Translations under genes and position numbers: made by a program | In this document: positions 16,307-25,360 of the stretch, one piece after another | Numbering within the stretch: the first letter of the stretch is position 1 | How the letters are laid out: each line of letters opens with the position of its first letter | The notes under the pieces: generated by a model | What the model saw: only the letters and a program-made list of their open reading frames with translations | What the model was told of the DNA's origin: nothing | The model's database searches: none | Assembly: GCA_903937405.1 (NCBI GenBank) | Contig: CAIZZE010000031.1 | Coordinates: forward strand, 1-32,442 | Length of the DNA stretch: 32,442 nt | Direction: 5' to 3' | Source: an uncultured Alphaproteobacteria bacterium | Lineage (GTDB): Bacteria > Pseudomonadota > Alphaproteobacteria > Rickettsiales > UBA1997

Positions 16307-17587
16307 ATGTATAATTTAAAACACATTAAAGCCAGCTTGTTTATTGCTTTGGCAATGTGTTTTGTTGCGTCAAAAACTTGGGGCGAAATTGCCGAAGTTA
16401 AGATTAAAAAAATTGGCTTTAACGCCAAAAACCAGTTAGAAATTTTTATTTCCGATAAAAGTGAATTTAAAATTTTTACTTTAGAAAACCCTTCTCGCCT
16501 TGTTGTTGACATTGCCAATGCCGATTTCGAAAAAGCTACTTATCAACCGGCAATTCCTGCTTTCGCCACTTCCTTTCGAAGCCGCAAAGGCAATGGTTCG
16601 CTGCGTTTGGTTTTTGATTTGAATCAAAAAATTTCAGTACAAAAAACTAATTTTGAAAAAGGAAAAATTACTGCCGAATTAGTTGGAATTGAAAGCGGCG
16701 CGCAAACAACAGCAGTTACAAAAGTTAAAACCATTATAAAAAATGATGCCATTTCCGACAAGGTTCAGGAATTTGAAGTTCAAACCGAAAGAATTATTAA
16801 TCCCGATGGTTCGGCAAAATATATAGTAAGAAAAATTCCCAAAGGCGCGAATTATGAAACAAACGTGGTTTCAACTAAAACCTCCGCTGTTTTGCAAAGA
16901 ATGCCGATTATTGTAATTGATTCCGGCCATGGCGGAAAAGATCCGGGAACAATTGGAACTTTTGCCCGCACCAAAGAAAAAAACCTGACTTTGTCTTACG
17001 CCAAAGAACTTGGTAAACAGTTAATAAATACCAAACGCTATAAAGTTTATTTAACTCGCGATGACGATAATTTTATTCCTTTGCGCAAACGCGTACAAAT
17101 TGCCCGCAAAAAGAAAGCTGACTTATTTATTTCACTTCACGCCAACACAATCGCTGATTCTCAAGTTGCTGGTTTTTCAATTTACACTTTATCCGAAAAA
17201 TCTTCTGACAAACAGGCGGAATTATTAGCTCAAAAAGAAAACCGCGTTGACATTATTAACGGCATGAATTTTTCTGGCGCTAGTCAAGACATCATGAAAA
17301 CTCTAATTGATTTATCACAACGCGACACTATGAATGGCTCGGCGCGATTCGCTAATATCGCCATCAAATCAATTAAAAGTTCCGAAATAAATATTCTGCA
17401 AAACACTCATAGATTTGCCGGCTTTGCAGTTTTAACTGCGCCCGACATGATTTCGGTTTTGATTGAACTTGGATATTTATCGAGCAAAGAAGAAGAAAAA
17501 CTTCTAAACAGTCTTACATACAAGCGCAAAGTGGCGGAAAGTCTGACCAAAGCGATTGATGAATATTTTTCTAAAAACAAAACTTAA
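16307..17587 (+). CDS. amiC: N-acetylmuramoyl-L-alanine amidase with AMIN domain (AmiC type)
   Basis: A 426-residue periplasmic zinc amidase that cleaves the bond between MurNAc and the stem peptide, used for daughter-cell separation. A signal peptide (about 1-27) is followed by an AMIN septal-targeting domain (about 30-120: IEIFISDKSEFKIF-like strands, NPSRLVVDIAN), a linker, and an Amidase_3 catalytic domain from about residue 200. Zinc and catalytic residues are in place: His208 in DSGHGGKDPG, Glu224 in TKEKNLTL, His278 in SLHAN and Glu387 in IELGYLSS. It is six bases from mrcA, so hydrolase and synthase genes form an operon. Confidence 0.94.
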   Translation: MYNLKHIKASLFIALAMCFVASKTWGEIAEVKIKKIGFNAKNQLEIFISDKSEFKIFTLENPSRLVVDIANADFEKATYQPAIPAFATSFRSRKGNGSLRLVFDLNQKISVQKTNFEKGKITAELVGIESGAQTTAVTKVKTIIKNDAISDKVQEFEVQTERIINPDGSAKYIVRKIPKGANYETNVVSTKTSAVLQRMPIIVIDSGHGGKDPGTIGTFARTKEKNLTLSYAKELGKQLINTKRYKVYLTRDDDNFIPLRKRVQIARKKKADLFISLHANTIADSQVAGFSIYTLSEKSSDKQAELLAQKENRVDIINGMNFSGASQDIMKTLIDLSQRDTMNGSARFANIAIKSIKSSEINILQNTHRFAGFAVLTAPDMISVLIELGYLSSKEEEKLLNSLTYKRKVAESLTKAIDEYFSKNKT

Positions 17588-17593
17588 AAAACA

Positions 17594-20062
17594 GTGACCA
17601 GATCAAGAAAAAAATTAAAAAAAACCTTGGGCGCATTATTTGCGGTAGGCATTTTTGCGACTCTTATTTTAATCACTTTCGGATTTTTCTTATTTAAAAA
17701 ATATAGCAAAAACCTGCCCGATTACGAGCAGCTAAAAAATTACAACCCAATGATTACAACCCGTCTTTACGCGGCTGACGGCTCATTAATTAGTGAATTT
17801 TCTAAAGAAAAAAGAATCTTCGTTCCAATCGATACAATTCCAAAAGATTTAATTAATGCCTTTTTGGCGGCAGAAGATGCCAATTTCTACAAACATTCCG
17901 GCATTGATCCTTTGGCGATTTTTAGAACTTCGGTACAAAATTTCTTTTCGGCAATGAAAGGCGATAGTTCAATGGGCGGCGCTTCGACAATCACCCAGCA
18001 AGTTGTAAAAAACTTTTTATTAACCCGCGAAAGAACTTTTGAACGTAAAATTAAAGAAGCAATTTTGGCTTTTCGCATGTCGCAAACTTTTTCCAAAGAC
18101 CGCATTTTGGAACTTTATTTAAACCAAATTTATTTAGGCTCTGGCGCTTACGGCGTTGCAGCTGCGGCGCAAGTTTACTTCAATAAATCAATTGATGATT
18201 TAACGATTGAAGAAGCAGCTTTACTTGCAACTTTGCCTAAAGCTCCTTCTAAACTTGATCCGCGTAAAAATATTGAAAAAGCCAAAGTGCGCCGCAATTG
18301 GGTAATTGAGCGCATGGTGGAAAATGGTTTTATTGATGAAAAAACCGGTTTTGAAGCTTCGGAAAAACCAATCTCGCTTAAAGTTAAAGACAGTGATGAA
18401 ATTACTAAAGCCAACTTCTTTTCTGATTCAGTTAAAAAAGAATTAACTCAACTTTACGGTTCAGATTCAGTTTTTGAAAATGGCATCGTAGTTCGTACCA
18501 CGCTTGATCCACGCTTGCAAAAAATTGCTTCAAAAGCATTTGATGCCGGTATTGAAGAATATGACCAAAAACACGGTTATCGCGGTGCTTTAACTAAAAT
18601 TGACGCAAACGGAAACTGGCAAGAAGAGTTGCAAAAATTTGATCCAAAAAAACTTTATAAAGAAAGCTGGAGCAAAGCCATCATACTTTCTTTATCGAAA
18701 GACATCGCCGCAATTGGCGTTGAAAATGGCGCTTTAGGTTCAATTGAATTTTCTTCGCTAAAATGGGCGCGTAAATATCGCAATGTTAATTCGGTTGGTC
18801 CGGCTCCAAAAAAGATCACCGATGTTTTGGCGGTTGGCGATGTTGTGTTAGTTGAAAAAGCCGAGAAAGGCGAAAATTATTTCTTACGCCAAGTTCCAGA
18901 AGTTAACGGCGCACTTTTAGCAATGGATCCGCACACTGGCCGTGTTTTAGCAATTATGGGCGGTTACGTTGACACGCCAAACCAGTTTAACCGCGCCACG
19001 CAAGCGATGCGTCAACCCGGTTCAACCATGAAAACTTTTGGTTATATTGCTGCTCTCGAAAATGGCATGACTCCGGCAAGCGTGATTATGGATGAAGAAA
19101 TTTCTCTGAATCAAGGTTTTGCCCTGCCGCCTTATCGCCCGAGCAACTATTCTGGACAATATTACGGACCAACAACTTTGCGTATTGGTCTTGAACAATC
19201 GCGCAACGTTACAACTGTAAGAATGGCCGATCAAGTTGGCTTGGATAAAGTTGTTGATGTGGTCAAAAAATTCGGCGTTAGCGATAGTCCGCAGAAAATT
19301 TATTCCCTAGTTTTAGGTTCAACTGAAACAACAATGGTGCGCCTTGTTACCGCTTATTCTATGATGGTAAATGGTGGCAAAAAAATCTCGCCTTTGATGA
19401 TTGAAAAAATTCAAGATCGCGACGGCAAAACAATTTATCGCCGCGATAAAAGAGAATGCAAATCTTGTTCAATTGCCAATCTCAATGATTATGTTTCCAA
19501 AGATGTCAGCGAATTGCCGGTGCCATTTTTAGATGAAAGTAAAGAACAAGTTACTGATTCTGCAACCGCTTATCAAATCACCTCAATGCTGCAAGGCGTT
19601 GTTGAACGAGGAACGGCGGCACGCGCCAAATCAGTTGGCAAAATTATCGGCGGTAAAACAGGTACAACCAATAATTCGTATGATTCTTGGTTCGTTGGCT
19701 TTTCACCAGATCTAGTAACCGCAGTTTACATTGGTTTTGACACGCCAAAAACTTTAGGTTCAGAAGAAACCGGTGCTTCGGTTGCACTTCCTGTTTTCAT
19801 TAACTTCATGAAAGAGGCTTTGAAAAATACTCCCTCAACTCCATTTCGCGTTCCTAACTCGGTTAAATTTGTAAAGATTGATCGCACAAGTGGAAAATAT
19901 CCAACACCATTAACGCCCAAAGAACGGGTGTTTTTTGAAGCTTTTAAAATGGACGATACAATTTCCAGCGCCGATTCATCAGATGACGCCAGTGACGACG
20001 TGGAAGAAGATGATGGATTTGGCAACAAAACCTCAGATTCAGATCCGACGGGAATTTATTAA
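17594..20062 (+). CDS. mrcA: Penicillin-binding protein 1A (bifunctional class A PBP)
   Basis: A bifunctional peptidoglycan synthase of 822 residues. One N-terminal membrane helix (about 15-36) anchors it. The GT51 glycosyltransferase domain has catalytic Glu94 in AAEDANFYKHSG, STITQQVVKNFLL and RILELYLNQIYLGSGAYG. The transpeptidase domain has Ser477-x-x-Lys480 (GSTMK), the SRN motif near 534-536 and Lys688 in KTGT. The OB-like insert between domains (about 320-440) is as in PBP1A. The C-terminus is a short acidic tail rich in Asp/Ser. It begins with GTG, six bases after amiC. LpoA-like protein at 7183 may be its activator. Confidence 0.96.
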   Translation: MTRSRKKLKKTLGALFAVGIFATLILITFGFFLFKKYSKNLPDYEQLKNYNPMITTRLYAADGSLISEFSKEKRIFVPIDTIPKDLINAFLAAEDANFYKHSGIDPLAIFRTSVQNFFSAMKGDSSMGGASTITQQVVKNFLLTRERTFERKIKEAILAFRMSQTFSKDRILELYLNQIYLGSGAYGVAAAAQVYFNKSIDDLTIEEAALLATLPKAPSKLDPRKNIEKAKVRRNWVIERMVENGFIDEKTGFEASEKPISLKVKDSDEITKANFFSDSVKKELTQLYGSDSVFENGIVVRTTLDPRLQKIASKAFDAGIEEYDQKHGYRGALTKIDANGNWQEELQKFDPKKLYKESWSKAIILSLSKDIAAIGVENGALGSIEFSSLKWARKYRNVNSVGPAPKKITDVLAVGDVVLVEKAEKGENYFLRQVPEVNGALLAMDPHTGRVLAIMGGYVDTPNQFNRATQAMRQPGSTMKTFGYIAALENGMTPASVIMDEEISLNQGFALPPYRPSNYSGQYYGPTTLRIGLEQSRNVTTVRMADQVGLDKVVDVVKKFGVSDSPQKIYSLVLGSTETTMVRLVTAYSMMVNGGKKISPLMIEKIQDRDGKTIYRRDKRECKSCSIANLNDYVSKDVSELPVPFLDESKEQVTDSATAYQITSMLQGVVERGTAARAKSVGKIIGGKTGTTNNSYDSWFVGFSPDLVTAVYIGFDTPKTLGSEETGASVALPVFINFMKEALKNTPSTPFRVPNSVKFVKIDRTSGKYPTPLTPKERVFFEAFKMDDTISSADSSDDASDDVEEDDGFGNKTSDSDPTGIY

Positions 20063-20174
20063 ACCATTAAATTTTTCAGACGCTTGAGTAAATCGGAACA
20101 AATAGCAGTTTTACCAAATATTTAACAGCAATCCGTGACTCTTTCTCATGCTAATCAATCTCAAATAACCTTTT

Positions 20175-20600
20175 ATGCTTAAGAAAATTTCGATTGTTGT
20201 TTTCATTTTTTGTCTCGCCACCGAATCAGCATTTGCGCGCGCAGGCGGCAGATCATCTTTTGGCTCTGGTCGCTCCTCAACTTCGCATTTTAATCAAGGA
20301 TCTCGCGGCAGTCGCACTTTTGAAGGTGGTGGCTCTAACGGAAAAAATTATGCGCCGATGCAAAAATCAACAACTCCCGATTCAGCAAAAAATAATCCCA
20401 ATCAAGCGCCAAATAATCAGCAACAATCTCAACAGCAGCAATCTTTCTTCCAACGTAATCCAATGCTTTCAACAATTGGTGCGGTTGTTGCTGGTTCTTG
20501 GATTGGTAACATGCTTTTTGGAAATCACGGCGCAAACATGAATGGCACGGCGGAAGGGCGGCAAATGGATTTTATCAACAATAGCACAGAGATTGAATAA
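20175..20600 (+). CDS. Small exported Gly/Ser-rich protein resembling a Tim44-domain protein N-terminus
   Basis: A 141-residue protein with a signal peptide (cleavage near AFA-RA, residue 21), then a Gly/Ser/Arg-rich stretch (GGRSSFGSGRSS, GSRGSRTF), a Pro/Asn/Gln-rich linker with a poly-Gln run, and one hydrophobic segment near 95-117 (PMLSTIGAVVAGSWIGNMLFG). This layout matches the region that precedes the Tim44-like domain in alphaproteobacterial membrane proteins, but the protein ends about 20 residues later with no Tim44 domain. It is six bases from the downstream VIT transporter gene. Function unknown. A second open frame over the same DNA is a low-complexity shadow. Confidence 0.7.
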   Translation: MLKKISIVVFIFCLATESAFARAGGRSSFGSGRSSTSHFNQGSRGSRTFEGGGSNGKNYAPMQKSTTPDSAKNNPNQAPNNQQQSQQQQSFFQRNPMLSTIGAVVAGSWIGNMLFGNHGANMNGTAEGRQMDFINNSTEIE

Positions 20601-20606
20601 AATAAA

Positions 20607-21308
20607 ATGAGAAGCATTATTTTGCACAGTGAAACCCATTTAATTACTAGAATTGGCTGGCTCAGAGCCGCTGTTCTGGGAGCTAATGACGGTTTAATTT
20701 CCACATCAAGTCTTATTATTGGAGTTGCTGCAGCGTCGGCGGGAAAGAATGAGATTATTATTGCCGGAGTTGCCGGAATTCTTGCTGGAGCAATATCTAT
20801 GGCGGCGGGAGAATATGTTTCAGTATGTTCACAATTTGATACTGAAAATGCTGATTTATCCAGAGAAAAAAAAGAGCTGGAAGAAAATCCAGAATTTGAA
20901 ATAGCTGAATTAGCGGAAATTTATGAGAAGCGTGGATTGGAAAAAAATCTTGCCCGAGAAGTTGCAATTCAATTAATGAAGAAAGATGCTTTGGCTGCGC
21001 ACGCTCATGACGAACTTGGAATTTCCGATTTAACCAAAGCGCGTCCGCTTCAAGCTGCTGGCGCTTCGGCTTTGACATTCACAATAGGAGCGATATTGCC
21101 ATTATTAACGGCGCTAATATCGCCGCTACATATGATTACAACCACGGTTTCAATAATCTCAATAATTTCATTATCATCCCTTGGAATTATTGGCGCAAAA
21201 CTAGGCAAATCAAACATATGGCGAGCCGCCATCCGTGTTACATTCTGGGGAGCTTTTGCAATGGCATTCACAGCAATTGTGGGAAAATTATTTGGCGCGG
21301 TTCTTTAG
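20607..21308 (+). CDS. VIT1/CCC1-family Fe2+/Mn2+ transporter
   Basis: A 233-residue membrane protein of the VIT/CCC1 family, which moves ferrous iron or manganese out of the cytoplasm. The first transmembrane helix carries the family signature GANDGLISTSSLIIGVAAA, followed by LAGAISMAAGEYVSVCSQFD. A charged cytoplasmic region (about 75-145, with acidic helices EKKELEENPEFEIAELAEIYEKRG) corresponds to the metal-binding domain, and three further membrane helices complete the protein. Five helices in total is normal. It is likely co-transcribed with the gene six bases upstream. Choice between iron and manganese cannot be made from sequence. Confidence 0.93.
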   Translation: MRSIILHSETHLITRIGWLRAAVLGANDGLISTSSLIIGVAAASAGKNEIIIAGVAGILAGAISMAAGEYVSVCSQFDTENADLSREKKELEENPEFEIAELAEIYEKRGLEKNLAREVAIQLMKKDALAAHAHDELGISDLTKARPLQAAGASALTFTIGAILPLLTALISPLHMITTTVSIISIISLSSLGIIGAKLGKSNIWRAAIRVTFWGAFAMAFTAIVGKLFGAVL

Positions 21309-21416
21309 AAAGCCGTCTTAAATTTTTTGACTTCTTCCGAGTTAGTTTAAAAAATTTTGAAAAATAGCCCCCATTTTTTTAATTATGCCTAAAAATATTT
21401 AAAAATTCTTAACCAA

Positions 21417-21659
21417 ATGTCCGACATAGTTTCATTCTTCTTAATCATCTCGCTAATAATCATCACAATCCGTTTTTTTATCGCCCGAAATTCCTACGAA
21501 AAAATCCTCAGTTTTTATTTTATTTTCACCAACATCATCATTTTGATTCTAGTTAATTCGATCGCCAATTTCGATGCGATTTTAGACATCGTAATCATTT
21601 TATTTTTACTAAAACTGGTCGCAGTTTTATTCCTACTTTTCAACCGCAAGAAAATTTAA
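21417..21659 (+). CDS. MrpF/MnhF-like cation/proton antiporter subunit
   Basis: An 80-residue, almost wholly hydrophobic protein with three membrane helices. The pattern fits subunit F of multisubunit Mrp/Mnh Na+/H+ antiporters: first helix then a short polar turn (RNSYEKILSFY), a middle helix, and FDAILDIVIILFLLKLVAVLFL in the position of the F-subunit's conserved F-x-D-hydrophobic third helix. Two bases separate it from the next small membrane gene, which looks like subunit G, and F-G is the standard order. No other Mrp subunit is in the window. Short hydrophobic proteins match loosely, so the family call is probable rather than certain. Confidence 0.65.
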   Translation: MSDIVSFFLIISLIIITIRFFIARNSYEKILSFYFIFTNIIILILVNSIANFDAILDIVIILFLLKLVAVLFLLFNRKKI

Positions 21660-21661
21660 AT

Positions 21662-21964
21662 ATGAGTTTCGTAGCTTTAATACTTGTTGTAATCGCTTCG
21701 TTTTTGCTAGTTGTAGCGGCACTGGCTTTCTTGAAAGCAAAAGATGTTTTTATCATGACTCATATTGTGATGATCACAAATACTTACATTATTCCTTTGC
21801 TATTATTGGGAGTTGAAATTGACCGTTTTTCCTGGATTTCTTTTGCCAAAATTATTGGCTTAATTGTGCTAAACTTGGTTGTTGTGAACCTGCTTTGCCA
21901 TACGATTTTGAGACGGGCGATGATCAATAAAATCACTCCTGATGCCAAAGTAATACAAACCTAA
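21662..21964 (+). CDS. MrpG/MnhG-like cation/proton antiporter subunit
   Basis: A 100-residue protein with three membrane helices. The arrangement (long first helix, FLKAKDVFIMTHIVMITNTYIIPLLLLG, then a third helix VLNLVVVNLLCHTIL and a polar tail) parallels MrpG/MnhG, in which a G-x-x-R-hinge and a T-H motif follow helix one. It is two bases downstream of the MrpF-like gene. Its TAA stop overlaps the stop of the convergent S8 protease pseudogene, leaving no intergenic terminator. Whether the F-G pair works with Mrp subunits encoded elsewhere is unknown. Confidence 0.65.
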   Translation: MSFVALILVVIASFLLVVAALAFLKAKDVFIMTHIVMITNTYIIPLLLLGVEIDRFSWISFAKIIGLIVLNLVVVNLLCHTILRRAMINKITPDAKVIQT

Positions 21965-23861
21965 CGGCTAATCACCAGCTGCACAAATCCCAAATAATTG
22001 GTTGCTGCATTTTTCACATTTCCGGCTTGGCCTTTAAAAAAATCATTATGAATTAAAGCAATTGACGAACTGCGGCTGCGCACATTATTAAACTCGCGAA
22101 AAATGCCCACTTGATTGCCATTAATTTTAGAAATTCCTTCCGAGAAACTTCCGATTATTGACAGATTTTTACTTAAATTTTGGTTGAGAGAAAATTTAAG
22201 ATATGAAGTTTTAACATCGCCATTCGACTCAAATGCCCCAACGCTTTGCGAGTTTAAGATATTATTATTAAATTCAGTTAAATTGCCGACTGAAACTAAA
22301 ATATTGCTGCCCTCTTTGATTTGATAAGCTGTGCCAAAATCCAAAAGCTGATTTTGTTTTTGATTGATTTTGCTCAATATTTGTGAGCTGTCGTAAGATG
22401 ATTGATAAGAAAAACGTAAGGAAAGTTTTTTATTTAATAAATCTTGGGCGGCAAAAAACTGGTTAAATTTTCTGCTATATTGACCATTTACCAAACTGCT
22501 TTGCATAAAGGATTGGTAAGGATTAGCGGCAAAATTACTTTGCGAAATAAATCCGAAATTTCCAAATGTTTTTTGATCAAGATTGGCAATTTCATTAGTA
22601 TTAAAAGCAAATCCCAATTTTAAATTCGTCGCAATGTCGGAGGCATTTCTTACGAATGAAAATCCAGTATTCACGCTTGCTTGCGGATCTTTTGAATTAT
22701 CAATATTTACAAATTTTACACCGGTTGCGCCGACGGTTTTGTAATCGGAATAATTGAAATTAAACTGATTTCTTGATCCAAACTGCATTGGCGCAGCTTT
22801 AGAAACTACATTGCCAAAAATCGCATTATTAAAAGCGGATAAATTATTATTGCTCTGAACACTGATTTTGCTGGCTAGATTGGCTTTATAATCGCGGCCA
22901 AAATCATCAAAGAAAATTGCTGAATCAAGTTTTGGCGCTACGTTTGAAGTAAAAGCATCACCAAAAATTGCGCTGGTAGTCATTGATGAAGAGCTGATTT
23001 CATAATCTCCCGATCCAACGCTAGTTCCATATCCTAAAGTATTTTGACCTTGTGCCTGAACGGCGGCGTAAAGATTTAAAAGCCCGTGACCATAAATTAC
23101 ATCAACTCCTGCTACTCCTAAATCAGTTGCGGTTTGAAGCAAAATTTGTGCGGTTTGAGCTGCGGTTAGAAATGTCCAAGCTCCGCGAATAACAGCTGCA
23201 GCACCCGCAACATGAGGTGTGGCAGATGAGGTTCCGCTGCCAGTTGCGTAAGTGCTGGTTGGATAAGCGCCGTAAATATTTTCACCCGGAGCTACCAAAC
23301 AATAATTCATAGCATCGCCGCATTGTTGGCTAAAACTGCTAATTGCTGAACTTGAATTAACTGAGCCAACTGCCAAAACATATCCGGCTAAAGATGAATC
23401 TGAAGCGTAATAAGCTGGATAATCAGGTTGAGTTGTTTCGTCATTTCCGGTTGCGGCAATAGCTAAAACATCAGCGGCCTTAGCGGTTAAAAGAGAGTTT
23501 CTTAATGTAGAACTCACCGAGCTTCCACCCAAGATGATTGATAATTTGCCGCAATTTCTACGTGATTAGTTTGAACACCAGTATCAACAATCGCGATTGC
23601 AATATTATCGCCCGCTACTGATTTGCTATTTGTGGCCAACAAAGCATAGGCTTCGGCAGCGTGAATTTTCTCTAAACCATATTGATTGGAATATTCAGTA
23701 GTTCGATAAACATCAGCCTGAGTGGTAGAAATCGAAGAAACCCATGATGGATTTCCGTAAGTTACAATTGTAGATGAACTTCCACTTCCTCCTCCACCTC
23801 CACCGCCTCCCCCACAGGAAGAAAGACTTATGAGAAGGAGAAATGTTATTAGGAAGCGCAT
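21961..23861 (-). pseudogene. Broken S8 (subtilisin-like) serine protease/autotransporter-like lipoprotein gene
   Basis: Two overlapping frames together make one damaged gene. The first (23861 to 23514, 115 residues) has a lipoprotein signal ending SLSSC, a poly-Gly run and the catalytic Asp motif AIAIVDTGVQTNH. It runs into a stop shortly after AANYQSS. The second frame (open from about 23540 to 21961) resumes at LGGSSVSSTLRNSLL and has AIAATGND and the catalytic Ser motif GTSSATPHVAGAAAV, then a long strand-rich region like an autotransporter barrel. Between the Asp motif and LGGSS a normal S8 enzyme has roughly 80-100 residues including HGTHVAG; here only about 20 remain. So a deletion removed the catalytic His and changed frame. 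The barrel also ends in VISR rather than an aromatic residue. Confidence 0.85.
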
Positions 23862-23896
23862 GCTTGTTGGTGTTTTTTAGGTTTTTTTAAAAAAAA

Positions 23897-24373
23897 TTAA
23901 ATAGCGCTAACTCTTCCCTCAATCAAATTTCCAACCGCCATATCAATTACATCAAAAACTTCTTCAAAAGCTCCATGAGCTTTGTAATAAGGATCAACCA
24001 CTTCATTATTCCAGAAATTTTCAGCCTCACAAAATTCCAAAAATAATTTTATTTTTTCCTGATGTTGTTGTGGCGCAATCCTCATCAATTTGGCGTGATG
24101 ACTTCTATCCATGCACATTAAAAAATCGAAATTTTCAAAATCAGCCAAAGTAATTTTGCGTGATTTAATACCCTCAAACGAGATTCCACGCTCTTTTCCG
24201 GTTGCGGCACTTCTGGAATCGGGTTCTTGTCCGGCGTGAAGACCATTGGTTCCGGCAGAATCAAAAGTGAATTTATTTTCCAAGCCTAAGGATTTAGCTT
24301 TATGACGAGCAATTGCTTGTGCAGTTGGAGAGCGGCAAATATTTCCGGTACAAACAAAGAGAATTTTTTTCAT
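23897..24373 (-). CDS. Low-molecular-weight protein-tyrosine phosphatase
   Basis: A 158-residue enzyme of the LMW-PTP family, which removes phosphate from tyrosine in proteins (or acts on arsenate-type substrates in relatives). The P-loop is CTGNICRSP with nucleophile Cys8 and Arg14, and the general acid is Asp127 in VVDPYY. Residues FDSAGTNGLHAGQEPD and the length match the eukaryote-like/Wzb group rather than ArsC. It follows zntB by 11 bp and is the last intact gene of the folE-to-ptp run. No tyrosine kinase gene is in the window, so its substrate is unknown. Confidence 0.93.
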   Translation of the reverse strand: MKKILFVCTGNICRSPTAQAIARHKAKSLGLENKFTFDSAGTNGLHAGQEPDSRSAATGKERGISFEGIKSRKITLADFENFDFLMCMDRSHHAKLMRIAPQQHQEKIKLFLEFCEAENFWNNEVVDPYYKAHGAFEEVFDVIDMAVGNLIEGRVSAI

Positions 24374-24384
24374 TAGCTTAAAGA

Positions 24385-25353
24385 TCAGTTTCTTTTCTTA
24401 AAGAAGGCTAAGTGCAGAAGCGCGATTCCAACCATTATAAATGAACAAATGTAAAAAGCGGCTGGGTTGTTTTGACCTGGAATACCGCCAACATTCATGC
24501 CAAAAAGCCCAGTAATAAAAGTTAAAGGCATAAAAATCACCGTAATCAAAGATAATTTATACATGCTTGTATTAAGTTTTTCGCTTAGAGAGTTAGCTAA
24601 TTCATCATGTAAAATCTGCGCGCGATTAGCAGCTTCATCGACTTCTTCAACCATGTTAGTTATGCTATCAAAATTTTCCTGAAAATGTCTTCTCGCCCAA
24701 TCGTCAATCCAGACGTAATCGCAAATTCTAAGTTTGGAAATAGCCTCTTTTTGCGGCACTAAATATCGTTTGAAAGTGGTTGATTTGCTTCTAATTTGCA
24801 AAACTTCTTCCCGAAATTTCAAATCGTGAGTGCTCATGATTTGCTGCTCTAAAAGATCAATTTTTTCAGTTAAAGAGTAAAGAAAAGGTGACGTTACAAA
24901 AAGAATCTGATATAATAAATTATATAAAAACTCACCGGCATTTCTGATTAATTTTCCCGATTCGATTTGAGTAGAAATATCAAGAACTGCTTTTAAATCG
25001 CGGCGCTGAATTGTAATAATACGTTCATGATCAATCCACATACGAATTGATACCATGTCATCCGGCTCGGCATTTTCATTGAGGTTTACGCCGCGCAAAA
25101 TCAACAAAAGCCCGTTATCAAATTCCATGATTCTGGGACGGGTTTCTTCCGCAATCAAAGCATCCATGATTAAGTGATCGAGATAACCAACTTCTTTTTC
25201 CAGCCATTTTTTGGTGGCTTTGTTATTAGCATCTAAATGAACCCAGGCCAAGCCTTTATTTTTTATTTCTTCGGAAACTTGTTTATTGTCGAGCTTGATA
25301 GCTTTTCCCGAAGCATCGAATGAATAAGAAAATAAAATATGGCTATGACTCAT
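24385..25353 (-). CDS. zntB: ZntB-type CorA-superfamily zinc transporter
   Basis: A 322-residue CorA-superfamily channel/transporter. The large N-terminal cytoplasmic domain (1-255) includes GLAWVHLDANNK, ALIAEETRPRIMEFDNGLLLILRGVNLN and MWIDHERIITIQRRDL. Two C-terminal membrane helices follow, with the pore signature GMNVGGIPG at about 285-293. That form of the GMN motif, with VGGIPG after it, distinguishes ZntB (zinc) from CorA (magnesium), and the short positively charged C-terminus (FFKKRN) is usual. Seven bases separate it from the DUF3833 gene upstream, so they share an operon. Confidence 0.93.
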   Translation of the reverse strand: MSHSHILFSYSFDASGKAIKLDNKQVSEEIKNKGLAWVHLDANNKATKKWLEKEVGYLDHLIMDALIAEETRPRIMEFDNGLLLILRGVNLNENAEPDDMVSIRMWIDHERIITIQRRDLKAVLDISTQIESGKLIRNAGEFLYNLLYQILFVTSPFLYSLTEKIDLLEQQIMSTHDLKFREEVLQIRSKSTTFKRYLVPQKEAISKLRICDYVWIDDWARRHFQENFDSITNMVEEVDEAANRAQILHDELANSLSEKLNTSMYKLSLITVIFMPLTFITGLFGMNVGGIPGQNNPAAFYICSFIMVGIALLHLAFFKKRN

Positions 25354-25360
25354 GTTTTAA

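Noticed and set aside
20194-20541. 115-codon open frame in a second plus-strand frame over the 20175-20600 gene
   Set aside because: Low-complexity shadow; the overlapping frame has a signal peptide and a recognisable layout.
23514-23532. Programmed frameshift joining the two S8 protease frames
   Set aside because: A shift would still lack the HGTHVAG region, so no working protease could result; a deletion explains the data better.
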